A DNA stretch of 23,633 nucleotides from SZUA-217 sp034658975. Lineage in GTDB: Bacteria > Actinomycetota > Acidimicrobiia > Spongiisociales > ZC4RG35. Of this stretch, positions 16,002-23,633 are shown one piece after another. Every line of letters starts with the position of its first letter. The stretch's first letter is position 1. A program made the position numbers and the translations under genes. The stretch is taken from positions 1 to 23,633 of the forward strand of contig JAYEGJ010000152.1 in the NCBI GenBank assembly GCA_034658975.1. The letters are read 5' to 3'. Under the pieces are notes generated by a model. That model did no database searches, had not been told where the DNA came from, and worked only from the letters and a program-made list of their open reading frames with translations.

Positions 16002-18038
16002 ATGAGGGTTTACGAGTTGGCCCGCGAGTTGGGCGTTGATTCCAAGGAGGTAATGGCCCAGGCCGGGGAACTTGGCCTGGAAGTCAAGACTGCCTCCTCC
16101 GGCCTCACCGACGAGGCCGCCGCGCTTCTTCGGATGGCCTTTGCTCCCGAAGAGAAGTCTGACGAGTCCCCGGCAGAGGCCGCCGTCGTGATCGAGGCAC
16201 CGGCAACGGCGCCCGAACCGGGACCCGAGCCCGAACCGGAACCCGAGCCCGAACCGGGACCCGAGCCCGAACCGGAACCCGAGGTCCAGATTGCCACGAT
16301 CACCGAGGGTGCGACGGTCGGCGAATTCGCCGACGCGATCGAACAGCCGGTCAGCGAGGTCGTCAGGGCACTGCTTGGAAAAGGAATCCCCGCCGGGGCC
16401 GGTCAACCCATGCCCGCCGAGCTGATCGACGAGATCGCGGAGGGTTTTGGATACATCGTGGAGGTCGAAGAGGCTCCAGAAGCGGCGGCTGTGGCCGAGC
16501 AGCCGGAGTTCGATGATGCCGACGCTGATCTCATCACCAGGCCACCAGTGGTAACGGTCATGGGCCACGTCGACCACGGCAAGACAACGCTTCTCGATAG
16601 GATCCGCCAGGCCAACGTGGTGGAGGGCGAGCAGGGTGGGATCACCCAGCACATCGGTGCCTATCAGGTTGAGATCAACGGCCATCCGATCACCTTCATC
16701 GACACACCCGGCCATGAGGCTTTCACTGCGCTTCGCGCCCGGGGGGCCAACATCACAGACATCGTGATCCTCGTCGTGGCGGCTGATGATGCTGTCATGC
16801 CGCAGACGGTCGAAGCGATCTCCCATGCCAAGGCTGCCGGCGTCAAGATGATGGTGGCCATCAACAAGATGGACCTGCCAGGTGCGGATCCCCTCAGGGT
16901 GCGCACAGAGTTGACCAATCATGATGTCATCACAGAGGAACTCGGTGGCGACGTCCCCAGCATCGAGCTCTCAGCCCTTGCCGGAGAAGGCGTTGACGAG
17001 TTGCTCGAGGTCATCGACCTGATCGCCCAGCTCGAAGACTTCAGGGGCAATCCCAAGCCAACTGCATCCGGCGTGGTCGTCGAGGCCCAACTGGAGCGTG
17101 GCCGTGGACCGGTCGCCTCCGTCATCGTCCAAAGAGGAACCTTGAAGCAGGGTGACTCGTTCGTGGCCGGCCCGGTGGCCGGCAGGGCAAGGGCTTTGCT
17201 CGACGACCAGGGTGAGCAAGTCAAGAGTGCCGGTCCATCGTCTCCCATTCAGATCATGGGTTGGGAAGAGGTTCCTGCGGCCGGAGATTTCTTCGAGGTC
17301 ACCCAGAGCGACCGCGAAGCCCGCAAAATGGCCGCCAACCGTCGGGAGGATGCCAAGGCCGAAGCGAATATCGCTCCCAGTGCCAAGGACCGACTCCAGG
17401 GGCTTCTCGAGCAGCTTCGCAGCGAGGATGCGATGCTCAACATCATCGTCAAGGCTGACGCCCAGGGCTCCCTCGAGGCGCTCCGGGAGTCGATCGGGAA
17501 AATCGAACGCGAGGGTGGGAAGATCCAAATCGTTCACACGGCCGTTGGCGGCATCAACGAGAACGACGTCACACTGGCCGAGGTGACCGAGTCGGTCATC
17601 GTTGGCTTCAACGTCCGCCCCGAGCCCAAGGCGAGGAAGGCGGCCGAGGCCGCCGGCATCGAGGTTCGAACCTACGGAATCATCTACGAGCTTCTCGATG
17701 AGATCGAGCAGCTTCTCGTGGGCCAGCTCGCCCCGGAAGAGGAGGAGCAGGTTCTCGGTACCGCCGAGGTGCGTGCCATATTCAAGGTGCCTCGTTTCGG
17801 AACGATCGCCGGTTGCTACGTCATCGAAGGTGTTGTGCAGCGCGGTGCCAAGGCACGCCTGCTTCGCGACGGGATCATCATCCATGATGGAACGGTTTCC
17901 TCGCTCAAGCGATTCAAGGACGACGTGAGAGAGGTAGCTTCCGGCTTCGAGTGCGGAATGGGGTTCGAGGATTATCACGACCTCAAGGAGGGCGACAACA
18001 TCGAGGTCTACGTGATCCGCGAGGTCGCCAGAACCTAG
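16002..18038 (+). CDS. infB: Translation initiation factor IF-2
   Basis: A 678-residue IF2, the GTPase that brings initiator fMet-tRNA to the 30S subunit and promotes subunit joining. The first IF2-N domain (about residues 1-50, starting MRVYELARELGVDSKEVM) and a second one (about 97-160) flank a low-complexity Glu-Pro linker (about 66-95). The GTP-binding core shows G1 GHVDHGKTT (188-196), G3 DTPGH (234-238) and G4 NKMD (288-291). Domains II, III (about 470-570) and the fMet-tRNA-binding C-terminal domain (ending VYVIREVART) are complete. At 678 residues it is much shorter than Streptomyces IF2 because the N-terminal linker is short. The ATG at 16002 gives the family N-terminus although the ribosome site is weak, so coupling to nusA seems likely. 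Confidence 0.96.
   Translation: MRVYELARELGVDSKEVMAQAGELGLEVKTASSGLTDEAAALLRMAFAPEEKSDESPAEAAVVIEAPATAPEPGPEPEPEPEPEPGPEPEPEPEVQIATITEGATVGEFADAIEQPVSEVVRALLGKGIPAGAGQPMPAELIDEIAEGFGYIVEVEEAPEAAAVAEQPEFDDADADLITRPPVVTVMGHVDHGKTTLLDRIRQANVVEGEQGGITQHIGAYQVEINGHPITFIDTPGHEAFTALRARGANITDIVILVVAADDAVMPQTVEAISHAKAAGVKMMVAINKMDLPGADPLRVRTELTNHDVITEELGGDVPSIELSALAGEGVDELLEVIDLIAQLEDFRGNPKPTASGVVVEAQLERGRGPVASVIVQRGTLKQGDSFVAGPVAGRARALLDDQGEQVKSAGPSSPIQIMGWEEVPAAGDFFEVTQSDREARKMAANRREDAKAEANIAPSAKDRLQGLLEQLRSEDAMLNIIVKADAQGSLEALRESIGKIEREGGKIQIVHTAVGGINENDVTLAEVTESVIVGFNVRPEPKARKAAEAAGIEVRTYGIIYELLDEIEQLLVGQLAPEEEEQVLGTAEVRAIFKVPRFGTIAGCYVIEGVVQRGAKARLLRDGIIIHDGTVSSLKRFKDDVREVASGFECGMGFEDYHDLKEGDNIEVYVIREVART
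16211..16282 (+). repeat. Two exact 36-base units encoding the Glu-Pro linker of IF2
   Basis: The 36-base unit at 16211-16246 is repeated exactly at 16247-16282. Each begins GCCCGAACCGGGACCCGAGC and encodes alternating Pro-Glu with one Gly. Within each unit there is also a degenerate 18-base half-repeat. The perfect match indicates recent duplication in a flexible interdomain linker. Confidence 0.9.
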
Positions 18039-18081
18039 TGCCCCGAGTCGCAGATCATGCACAGAATCTCGACTGCCCGCG

Positions 18082-18435
18082 ATGAGTGACAGAATGGCCA
18101 AGGTCAACTCCACTCTCCGCGAGGTCCTTGCCGAAGAGATCGAGCGGATGAACGACTCGCGCTTCGAAATGGTCTCCATTACTGGTGTCGACACGGCTCC
18201 CAATCTGCGGCGCGCCATGGTCTATGTCGACGTCCTGGGAACCCAGGATCAGACGGACGCTGTGGAAGCGCTCAACGGCGCCGCCAAACGACTCCAAGCG
18301 TCGATCGCGAGGCAGGTGCGGCTGAAGTACACGCCGATCCTCGAGTTCGAGATGGATCCGGGCATCGTTGGCGGCGAGAAGATCGATGCTCTCCTTCGTT
18401 CGCTGAGCGACGAGGAGGACGGCGAGGATGAGTGA
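18082..18435 (+). CDS. rbfA: Ribosome-binding factor A
   Basis: A 117-residue RbfA, a KH-fold protein that binds the 30S subunit near 16S rRNA helix 1 and assists late maturation and cold adaptation. Recognisable parts are the N-terminal helix (MAKVNSTLREVLAEEIERM), the D-x-R segment (NDSRFEMVSITGVDTAPNL), the RRAMVYVDVLG strand, and LKYTPILEFEMD. It ends in a short acidic tail. The ATG at 18082 has no clear ribosome site; the ATG at 18094 is a close alternative that would shorten it by four residues. It lies 43 bases after infB and its last eight bases overlap nrnA. Confidence 0.92.
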   Translation: MSDRMAKVNSTLREVLAEEIERMNDSRFEMVSITGVDTAPNLRRAMVYVDVLGTQDQTDAVEALNGAAKRLQASIARQVRLKYTPILEFEMDPGIVGGEKIDALLRSLSDEEDGEDE

Positions 18436-19396
18436 GGGCACCCTCCTAGAGGCTGCGGAGGCAATTCGCGAGGCCGAAAGCATCGCCCTCGCCTGCCATG
18501 TCGGGCCGGACGGCGACGCTCTCGGCTCGATGGTCGGACTCGGTATTGCCGCCGTGAATGCCGGGAAGAAAGTCGTTGCGAGCTATGGCTCTCCGTATGG
18601 CGACCTGGGAAGTCTCTCGTTTCTCCCGACGGACCTTCTGGTGCCGCCTGGCAAGTTCCCTTCGACCCCCGACATGATGATCGTCCTGGATGCCGGTTCG
18701 GCTGATCGGCTCGGCGAACTCGCCGGGAATGCCGGCAAGGCGCAGACTTTGATCGTGCTCGACCACCATGTGACCAACGGAGGGTTCGGAGATATCTCGG
18801 TTGTCGACGGACAGGCTGCGGCGACCGGCGAGCTCGTGTTCGATCTGCTGGAGATTCTTGGATGGCCGGTCACGGAGACGATCGCTCAGTGCCTGCACAC
18901 CGCACTCATGACCGACACCGGCCGATTCACTTACGCGAACACAACCGGCCGCACCCTGGAGATTGGCGCCGCTTTGATGGACGCGGGGGCCGACCCAACC
19001 GAGATCGGCAGGCACGTCTACGAGGAGTCGCCATTCGGCTATCTGAAGGTGGCTTCTGTGGCCTTGGATCGAGCAGAGCTGAATGAGCCGCTTCGGTTGG
19101 TATCGACCTACATAACTCAGGCCGATCTGACCAAGGCATCAGTCGATTGGGGAGATATCGACAATCTGATCGACACGATTCGCCTGGCCGTCGAGGCGGA
19201 TACCGCGGTCCTGGCCAAGGTTCACGCCGACGGCAGGGTCAAAGTGAGCATGCGGTCTCGCGGCGACACCAACGTAGGCGGTCTCGCTGATTCGCTGGGT
19301 GGCGGAGGCCATCGCCTTGCGGCCGGATTCACCGTGGAAAAGCCGGTCGAAGAGGTGCTAGAGACTGTTCGGGGGTTGATAGAGGATCACCGGTGA
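18428..19396 (+). CDS. nrnA: DHH/DHHA1 phosphoesterase, NrnA-like (oligoribonuclease / pAp phosphatase)
   Basis: A 322-residue DHH-superfamily phosphoesterase. NrnA-type enzymes degrade very short RNAs and, in several bacteria, dephosphorylate pAp or hydrolyse cyclic dinucleotide products. The metal-binding motifs are H24, D28 and D30 (HVGPDGDALGS), D88 (VLDAGSADR), D112-H113-H114 (VLDHH) and D163 (MTDTGRF). The DHHA1 domain ends with GGGGHRLAAGF (291-301). The ATG at 18428 lies inside rbfA, and the stop overlaps truB as GTGA, so the three genes are probably translated as a unit. Placement between rbfA and truB is common in Gram-positive bacteria. The exact substrate is not determined by the sequence. 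Confidence 0.9.
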   Translation: MSEGTLLEAAEAIREAESIALACHVGPDGDALGSMVGLGIAAVNAGKKVVASYGSPYGDLGSLSFLPTDLLVPPGKFPSTPDMMIVLDAGSADRLGELAGNAGKAQTLIVLDHHVTNGGFGDISVVDGQAAATGELVFDLLEILGWPVTETIAQCLHTALMTDTGRFTYANTTGRTLEIGAALMDAGADPTEIGRHVYEESPFGYLKVASVALDRAELNEPLRLVSTYITQADLTKASVDWGDIDNLIDTIRLAVEADTAVLAKVHADGRVKVSMRSRGDTNVGGLADSLGGGGHRLAAGFTVEKPVEEVLETVRGLIEDHR

Positions 19397-20268
19397 CCTG
19401 GGGCTTCCTCATAGTCGACAAGCCCCAAGGCATGACTTCCAATCAGGTTGTTGGTGCCGTGAAGAAGGCCACGGGGGTGAAGAAGGTCGGTCATGCCGGA
19501 ACTCTCGATCCCATGGCTACGGGTGCGCTCGTGGTCGGTATCGGCAACGTCACTCGTCTGATTCGGTTTGTTCAAGATCAGCCCAAGGAATACCTGGCCA
19601 CGGCCCTCTTCGGCGTCACCACGGACACGCTCGATGCCGAGGGAGCGGTGTTGTCCAGAGAACCCATGGACTTCCAACCCGGAGAGTTGGAGGCAATAGC
19701 CCCTCGCTTCATCGGTGTGATCAATCAGGTGCCACCGATGGTGTCGGCGCTGAAGAGGGACGGAAAGCGTCTCTACGAACTGGCCCGGGAAGGGAAAGTG
19801 GTCGAACGCGAGGCGAGACCGGTTGAGATCCATGAACTCGAGTTCACCTCGATCGGGGCTGGCCCCTATCCCGAGATCGAGTTTCGGGTTGTCTGTGGAA
19901 AGGGGACCTATATCCGCTCCCTGGCCGATGATCTCGCCGCCGTTCTGGGGGGCAGCGCCCACCTGACGGCTCTCCGGAGGACACGCATCGGCTCTCTGAA
20001 GGCATCACAAGGAGTCATCGTTGACGATCTGGCGAACTGGCATGACTACCTTCTCTCGCCGGCTGAAGCCCTGGCTGACCTGCCGGAAGTCACGGTCGAC
20101 GAGGACACCTCGAACGGCGTGAGGAACGGCATGCGCTTCCTGGGCGGCGATATCACAAGCGCCCCAACCGACCTGCCCTATCGGGTACTCGATGGCGACG
20201 GGTCTCTTCTGGCGGTGTACACCACCGATGGCCAGCAGGCGCGGCCCGAAGTGGTGCTTCCTTCATGA
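19393..20268 (+). CDS. truB: tRNA pseudouridine(55) synthase TruB
   Basis: A 291-residue pseudouridine synthase that makes pseudouridine 55 in the T-loop of tRNAs. It starts with the family sequence WGFLIVDKPQGMTSNQVV and carries the catalytic aspartate D39 in VGHAGTLDPMATGALVVGIG. Other landmarks are KEYLATALFGVTTDTLDAEG, QVPPMVSALKRDGKRLYELA and the KGTYIRSLADDLA segment. The C-terminal part (about 215-291) is a PUA-like RNA-binding region, less well conserved. The GTG start at 19393 overlaps the nrnA stop, and its own stop overlaps the ribF start. Confidence 0.95.
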   Translation: MTWGFLIVDKPQGMTSNQVVGAVKKATGVKKVGHAGTLDPMATGALVVGIGNVTRLIRFVQDQPKEYLATALFGVTTDTLDAEGAVLSREPMDFQPGELEAIAPRFIGVINQVPPMVSALKRDGKRLYELAREGKVVEREARPVEIHELEFTSIGAGPYPEIEFRVVCGKGTYIRSLADDLAAVLGGSAHLTALRRTRIGSLKASQGVIVDDLANWHDYLLSPAEALADLPEVTVDEDTSNGVRNGMRFLGGDITSAPTDLPYRVLDGDGSLLAVYTTDGQQARPEVVLPS

Positions 20269-21194
20269 TGCTTTTCGAAGACTCCCCGGCCTCCTGGCCT
20301 GTCATGGAGTCGGGATCCGCCGTGACCATCGGGGTGCTCGACGGGGTGCATATGGGTCATCAGGCGCTGCTTCGACAACTCGGTGACGCCTACACCAAGA
20401 CTGTTCTCACCTTCGATCCTCATCCCGTGGAAGTACTCCGGCCTGGCAGCGACCCGCGATTGATCACCAATCTCGAGGAGCGGATCGAACTTCTGCAACG
20501 AAGCGGCGTCGAGCGCGTCGGTGTTCTCGACCTGACCGAGATTCGTGAATATCCACCCGAGGAATTTGTCGAGTCGGTCCTGGTCGATCGTCTCCGGATT
20601 GGCCGATTGGTGGTCGGCGCCGACTTCAGATTCGGAAAAGACAGGGCGGGCGACGTGAACCTGCTGCGCTCTCTGGGTGCGAGCCACGGCTTCGAGGTAG
20701 AGACGATCGCCCTTGTCGACGACGGAGCGGAGATCGTCTCCTCGAGTCGAATTCGCCACATGATCGAGGATGGCGAGGTCGGTCCGGCGGCGAGCCTGCT
20801 CGGCTCCCGCTATCGCATGACCGGCACGGTCGTCCCGGGAGACAAACGCGGCCGTGAGATCGGGTTCCCCACGGCCAACATGCGCCCTCCGGTGCGGAAG
20901 GTCATTCCGGCGATCGGGATCTATGCGGCGTTTGTCCGAATAGGCGAGACGACTCATCAGGCTGCGATCAACGTTGGCGTGAGGCCGACCTTCGGCGGCG
21001 GGGAACTGCTCGTCGAGGCGTTCGTCCTCGACTTCGATGCCGATCTATACGGTCAGCACATCACTGTCGAGTTCGTCGAGTATCTCCGACCGGAGAAGAA
21101 GTTCGACGGAGTCGAGCCTCTCGTAGAAGCGATGACGGCCGATGTGGTCGAGACCCGCCGATTTCTAGATGCCACAACCTCGAATATGAGTTGA
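20265..21194 (+). CDS. ribF: Bifunctional riboflavin kinase / FAD synthetase
   Basis: A 309-residue RibF that phosphorylates riboflavin to FMN and adenylates FMN to FAD. The N-terminal nucleotidyltransferase domain (about residues 15-165) shows GVLDGVHMGHQALL (23-36; family form usually GxFDGVHxGH), TFDPHP, VGADFRFGKDRAGD and SSSRIRHMI. The C-terminal riboflavin kinase domain (about 183-305) has GDKRGREIGFPTANM with the PTAN motif at 202-205, and INVGVRPTFGGG. Two adjacent ATGs (20265 and 20268) are possible starts; both overlap the truB stop codon, so only one residue is at stake. The truB-ribF-rpsO-pnp order is widespread in bacteria. Confidence 0.95.
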   Translation: MMLFEDSPASWPVMESGSAVTIGVLDGVHMGHQALLRQLGDAYTKTVLTFDPHPVEVLRPGSDPRLITNLEERIELLQRSGVERVGVLDLTEIREYPPEEFVESVLVDRLRIGRLVVGADFRFGKDRAGDVNLLRSLGASHGFEVETIALVDDGAEIVSSSRIRHMIEDGEVGPAASLLGSRYRMTGTVVPGDKRGREIGFPTANMRPPVRKVIPAIGIYAAFVRIGETTHQAAINVGVRPTFGGGELLVEAFVLDFDADLYGQHITVEFVEYLRPEKKFDGVEPLVEAMTADVVETRRFLDATTSNMS

Positions 21195-21208
21195 TCCAAC
21201 AGAAGTGT

Positions 21209-21214
21209 TAGAGT
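21209..21214 (+). promoter_or_regulatory. Candidate extended -10 box for rpsO
   Basis: TAGAGT preceded by TGT forms an extended -10 pattern in the 60-base gap between ribF and rpsO. Transcription would start near 21221. TTGATC at 21191 is too close to serve as its -35 box. The gap shows no strong ribosome site, only CAGG about twelve bases before the ATG. Confidence 0.35.
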
Positions 21215-21254
21215 TCTCCACGAATCCCCCCATTCATTTCAGGTTTATCGCGCA

Positions 21255-21512
21255 ATGAAGACAACTACCGAGATTGTCGCCGAGTACGGCACACACGAGA
21301 GCGACACAGGCTCTCCCGAAGTTCAGGTTGCCCTGCTCACCGAGCGGATTGGCCACCTGACCGAGCATCTGCGGGACGCCAAGCACGACCACCACAGTCG
21401 TCGCGGCCTGCTCCTGATGGTCGGTAAGCGTCGGAGGCTGCTCGACTATCTGCGTCGACAGGACGTGGAGAGGTATCGAAGCCTCATCGCCAAACTTGGC
21501 CTGAGGCGTTAA
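21255..21512 (+). CDS. rpsO: 30S ribosomal protein S15
   Basis: An 85-residue S15, a primary 16S rRNA-binding protein of the 30S platform that also contacts 23S rRNA. The core is highly conserved: HESDTGSPEVQVALLTERI, LTEHL, KHDHHSRRGLLLMVGKRRRL, LDYLRRQDVERYRSLIAKLG and a final LRR. It is about four residues shorter at the N-terminus than most S15 proteins; the ATG at 21255 is the only plausible start. rpsO and pnp are neighbours in many bacteria, and in E. coli they are cotranscribed and processed. Confidence 0.96.
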   Translation: MKTTTEIVAEYGTHESDTGSPEVQVALLTERIGHLTEHLRDAKHDHHSRRGLLLMVGKRRRLLDYLRRQDVERYRSLIAKLGLRR

Positions 21513-21522
21513 CTAGAGATTT

Positions 21523-21550
21523 CATGAGGAGCGGATTTCCGCTCCTCATG
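21523..21550 (+). terminator. Perfect hairpin after rpsO (terminator or processing site)
   Basis: CATGAGGAGCGGA (21523-21535) pairs perfectly with TCCGCTCCTCATG (21538-21550) over 13 bases, ten bases after the rpsO stop codon. Only TGTATAG follows, with no T-run. It may be a U-less actinobacterial terminator, an RNase III-type processing site, or a 3' end stabiliser for rpsO mRNA. Confidence 0.7.
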
Positions 21551-21556
21551 TGTATA

Positions 21557-21653
21557 GCGGGGCTGAGTCCCGCACAAGAGGTGAGTCAAGTCAGTTGACA
21601 GTGGCGATGCCTTCTCCGGATCCGGTCTGACCCGAGTCAGACGGCGGAGGCAT
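21557..21653 (+). promoter_or_regulatory. Structured intergenic leader of pnp
   Basis: A small hairpin (GCGGG 21557-21561 with CCCGC 21569-21573) is followed by a consensus -35-like TTGACA at 21595-21600 with no good -10 at the right spacing. A longer hairpin spans 21607-21653: GTCTGAC (21625-21631) pairs with GTCAGAC (21636-21642) around a CCGA loop, and ATGCCT (21607-21612) pairs with AGGCAT (21648-21653) below an internal loop. In E. coli the pnp leader is a stem cut by RNase III and used for PNPase autoregulation. An equivalent role here is inference. Confidence 0.45.
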
Positions 21654-21705
21654 GACTACTGCCAACGGGCACGGCTCCAGAAGCAAACAACACAAGGAGC
21701 ACTAC

Positions 21706-23633
21706 GTGCCCGAGACATCTGTCCGCGGCACCATCGGCGGCAAAGAGTTCGCCCTGAGCACCGGCAAACTTGCCGGCCAGGCCGACGGCGCCGTGGTTGC
21801 CACACTTGGCGGAACCGAACTACTGGTTACCGCCACCGCAAATCGTAAGACGCGGGAGGGGATCGATTTCTTTCCCCTGACCATCGACTTCGAGGAGCGC
21901 ATGTATTCGGTCGGCAAAATCCCCGGATCATTTTTCCGGCGTGAAGGTCGTCCATCCGAGCAGGCCATCCTGACCTGTCGTCTAATCGATCGTCCGTTGC
22001 GCCCATCCTTCGAGGACGGCTACCGCAACGAGACCCACATCGTGGTGACGTCACTCGCTGTCGACCAGGAGAACCCCTTCGACGTCATCGCTCTCAACGG
22101 AGCCTCGGCCGCGTTGATGGTCAGTCCCATTCCGTTTGAAGGCCCGATCGGCGCAGTTCGCGTTGGGCTCAGGAAGGGTGAGTGGATTCCCTTCCCCACC
22201 GAAGAGGATCTCGCGGAATCGGTTTTCGAGCTGGTTGTCGCCGGACGTCGTAATGAAGACGGTGGAGTCGATATCACGATGGTCGAAGCCGGAGCCACCG
22301 AGAACGGCATGCGGCTCATTGCCGAAGGTGATCGTCCTTCCGATGAGGAAGCAGTCGCCCAAGGACTCGAGGAGGCCAAGACCTACATTGGCGAGATGGT
22401 CGATCTCCAGCTCGAGCTGGAGGCAACCGTCACCAAGCTGGAAGTCGAATGGCCCGTCGCCGTCGACTACTCCGACGACATGTTCGCCAGGGTAGAGGGC
22501 ATCGCCTCGCCCAAGCTCGGAGCGGTTCTTGAAATCGCCGGAAAGCTCGAGCGTCAGAAGGCCGAAGCGGAGGCCCTCGATGAGACGATCGCAGAACTCG
22601 CACTTGCCGAGGACGACGACGATTCGCTGACCGAGGCCAAGCGCGCCTTCCGGTCGGTCTTCAAGAAGCTCGCCCGTGGTCGCACCGTCTCCGAGGGAGT
22701 GCGTCTGGACGGTCGTGGTGTAACTGACATTCGCCCGCTGACGATCGAGGTTGGAGCCGTTGAGCGCACCCACGGTTCGGCGATCTTCCAGCGTGGAGAG
22801 ACCCAGGTCCTGAACATCACCACCTTGGGCATGCTCAAGATGGAGCAGATGCTCGACACCCTCGACACTGCCGAGTCGAAGCGGTACATGCACCACTACA
22901 ACTTCCCGCCATTCTCCACCGGAGAGGCCGGATTCATGCGTGGTCCCAAGCGTCGTGAGATTGGTCACGGTGCACTTGCCGAGAAGGCACTGCTCCCCGT
23001 CGTGCCGGACTCGGACGAGTTCCCATACGCCCTTCGTCTCGTGTCCGAGGTTCTTGCCTCCAACGGCTCGTCCTCGATGGCGTCGGTTTGCGCGTCGAGT
23101 CTCTCGATGATGGACGCCGGTGTTCCGATCAGCGCTCCCGTCGCAGGTATTGCCATGGGTCTTATCCATCAGGACGGTGAGTACGTGACTCTTACCGACA
23201 TCCTCGGAGCCGAGGATGCCCTGGGAGACATGGACTTCAAGGTCGCCGGGACGGCAGACGTCATCACGGCGCTTCAGATGGACACAAAGATCCAGGGGCT
23301 TCCTTCCGATGTGCTCAAGGGCGCTCTGACCCAGGCCCGTGAGGCCCGTCTATTCATCCTCAATGCGATGAGCGACGTGATCTCCGAGCCCAGGGAAGAG
23401 ATGAACCAGTGGGCGCCGCGTATCGAGTCGGTCGAGATCCCCAAGGACAAGATCGGGGAGATCATCGGTCCCAAGGGTGCGGTTATCCGCGAGCTCGAGG
23501 AGCAGACCGGAGCCAAGATCGAAATCGAAGAGGCCGACGGCATGGGAATTGTCCGCGTCGCCTCGAACGACAGCGAGGCACTTGCTGCCGCCATGGAGCG
23601 CGTCAACCAGATCGCCTTCCCGCCGGAAGCCGA
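21706..23633 (+). CDS. pnp: Polyribonucleotide nucleotidyltransferase (PNPase), 3' end beyond window
   Basis: The first 642 codons of PNPase, a trimeric phosphorolytic 3'-5' exoribonuclease of RNA turnover; the frame is open to the window edge. The first RNase PH domain starts near residue 10 (GGTELLVTATANRKTREGID, then KIPGSFFRREGRPSE and LIDRPLRPSF). An alpha-helical linker (about 245-325) carries an acidic AEDDDDSLTEA stretch. The second RNase PH domain (about 330-545) has RLDGRGVTDIRPL, RTHGSAIFQRGETQVL, FPPFSTGEAGFMRGPKRREI and SNGSSSMASVCASSLSMMDA. The KH domain begins near 580 (GEIIGPKGAVIRELEEQTGA). The final S1 domain is not in the window. The GTG at 21706 follows AAGGAG at 21694-21699. 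Some actinobacteria call this enzyme GPSI for its reported guanosine pentaphosphate activity. Confidence 0.96.
   Translation, partial: MPETSVRGTIGGKEFALSTGKLAGQADGAVVATLGGTELLVTATANRKTREGIDFFPLTIDFEERMYSVGKIPGSFFRREGRPSEQAILTCRLIDRPLRPSFEDGYRNETHIVVTSLAVDQENPFDVIALNGASAALMVSPIPFEGPIGAVRVGLRKGEWIPFPTEEDLAESVFELVVAGRRNEDGGVDITMVEAGATENGMRLIAEGDRPSDEEAVAQGLEEAKTYIGEMVDLQLELEATVTKLEVEWPVAVDYSDDMFARVEGIASPKLGAVLEIAGKLERQKAEAEALDETIAELALAEDDDDSLTEAKRAFRSVFKKLARGRTVSEGVRLDGRGVTDIRPLTIEVGAVERTHGSAIFQRGETQVLNITTLGMLKMEQMLDTLDTAESKRYMHHYNFPPFSTGEAGFMRGPKRREIGHGALAEKALLPVVPDSDEFPYALRLVSEVLASNGSSSMASVCASSLSMMDAGVPISAPVAGIAMGLIHQDGEYVTLTDILGAEDALGDMDFKVAGTADVITALQMDTKIQGLPSDVLKGALTQAREARLFILNAMSDVISEPREEMNQWAPRIESVEIPKDKIGEIIGPKGAVIRELEEQTGAKIEIEEADGMGIVRVASNDSEALAAAMERVNQIAFPPEA

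Noticed and set aside
21595..21623. Consensus promoter starting at TTGACA upstream of pnp
   Set aside because: TTGACA is perfect but the sequence 16-18 bases later (around GGATCC) has no TANNNT -10 match, so I did not call a promoter of its own.

Overview
The window is a high-GC bacterial chromosome segment carrying a dense block of housekeeping genes. The order xerC – WhiG/FliA-type sigma factor – (queG, ybaK on the other strand) – rpsB – tsf – pyrH – frr – cdsA – dxr – rseP – ispG – proS – rimP – nusA – infB – rbfA – nrnA – truB – ribF – rpsO – pnp points to Actinomycetota. The GC-rich codon use, frequent GTG/TTG starts, a whiG-like sigma gene near rpsB, short IF2 and EF-Ts, and several starts that look leaderless fit an early-branching lineage such as Acidimicrobiia. 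That placement is inference from gene order and protein style, not from a search.

Layout. 1-97: a small palindrome-rich stretch and a likely leaderless promoter. 98-1739: xerC and the sigma factor, overlapping by 26 bases. 1741-3302 (minus strand): queG then ybaK, coupled by a 4-base ATGA overlap. 3303-3471: divergent intergenic region with a possible structured rpsB leader. 3472-8477: rpsB-tsf-pyrH-frr-cdsA-dxr, tightly packed. 8508-10863: rseP and ispG, each with a TACCGT box six bases before its start codon. 10864-11020: an imperfect repeat pair, followed by an amidase gene that interrupts the usual ispG-proS neighbourhood. 12484-14202: proS. 14203-14320: a TATAAT box and two hairpins, the second resembling an intrinsic terminator, ahead of rimP. 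14321-21194: the rimP-nusA-infB-rbfA-nrnA-truB-ribF run, mostly overlapping or within a few bases. 21255-23633: rpsO, a perfect 13-bp hairpin, a structured leader and the 5' part of pnp, which runs off the window.

How the genes work together. Most serve protein synthesis: ribosomal proteins S2 and S15, EF-Ts, IF2, ribosome recycling, 30S maturation (RimP, RbfA), tRNA modification (TruB, QueG) and aminoacylation with proofreading (ProRS with its own editing domain, plus YbaK acting in trans on Cys-tRNAPro). NusA, PNPase and NrnA cover transcription elongation and RNA turnover. PyrH, CdsA, Dxr, IspG and RibF supply UMP phosphorylation, phospholipid, isoprenoid and flavin precursors. RseP is an intramembrane protease. 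XerC resolves chromosome dimers.

I found no mobile element, CRISPR array, tRNA or rRNA gene, and no convincing undescribed multi-gene system. The most interesting signals are regulatory or structural: the rimP-nusA leader hairpins, the set of leaderless-type starts, in-frame tandem repeats in the tails or linkers of NusA and IF2, a long acidic N-terminal extension on CdsA, and the repeat pair beside the inserted amidase gene.
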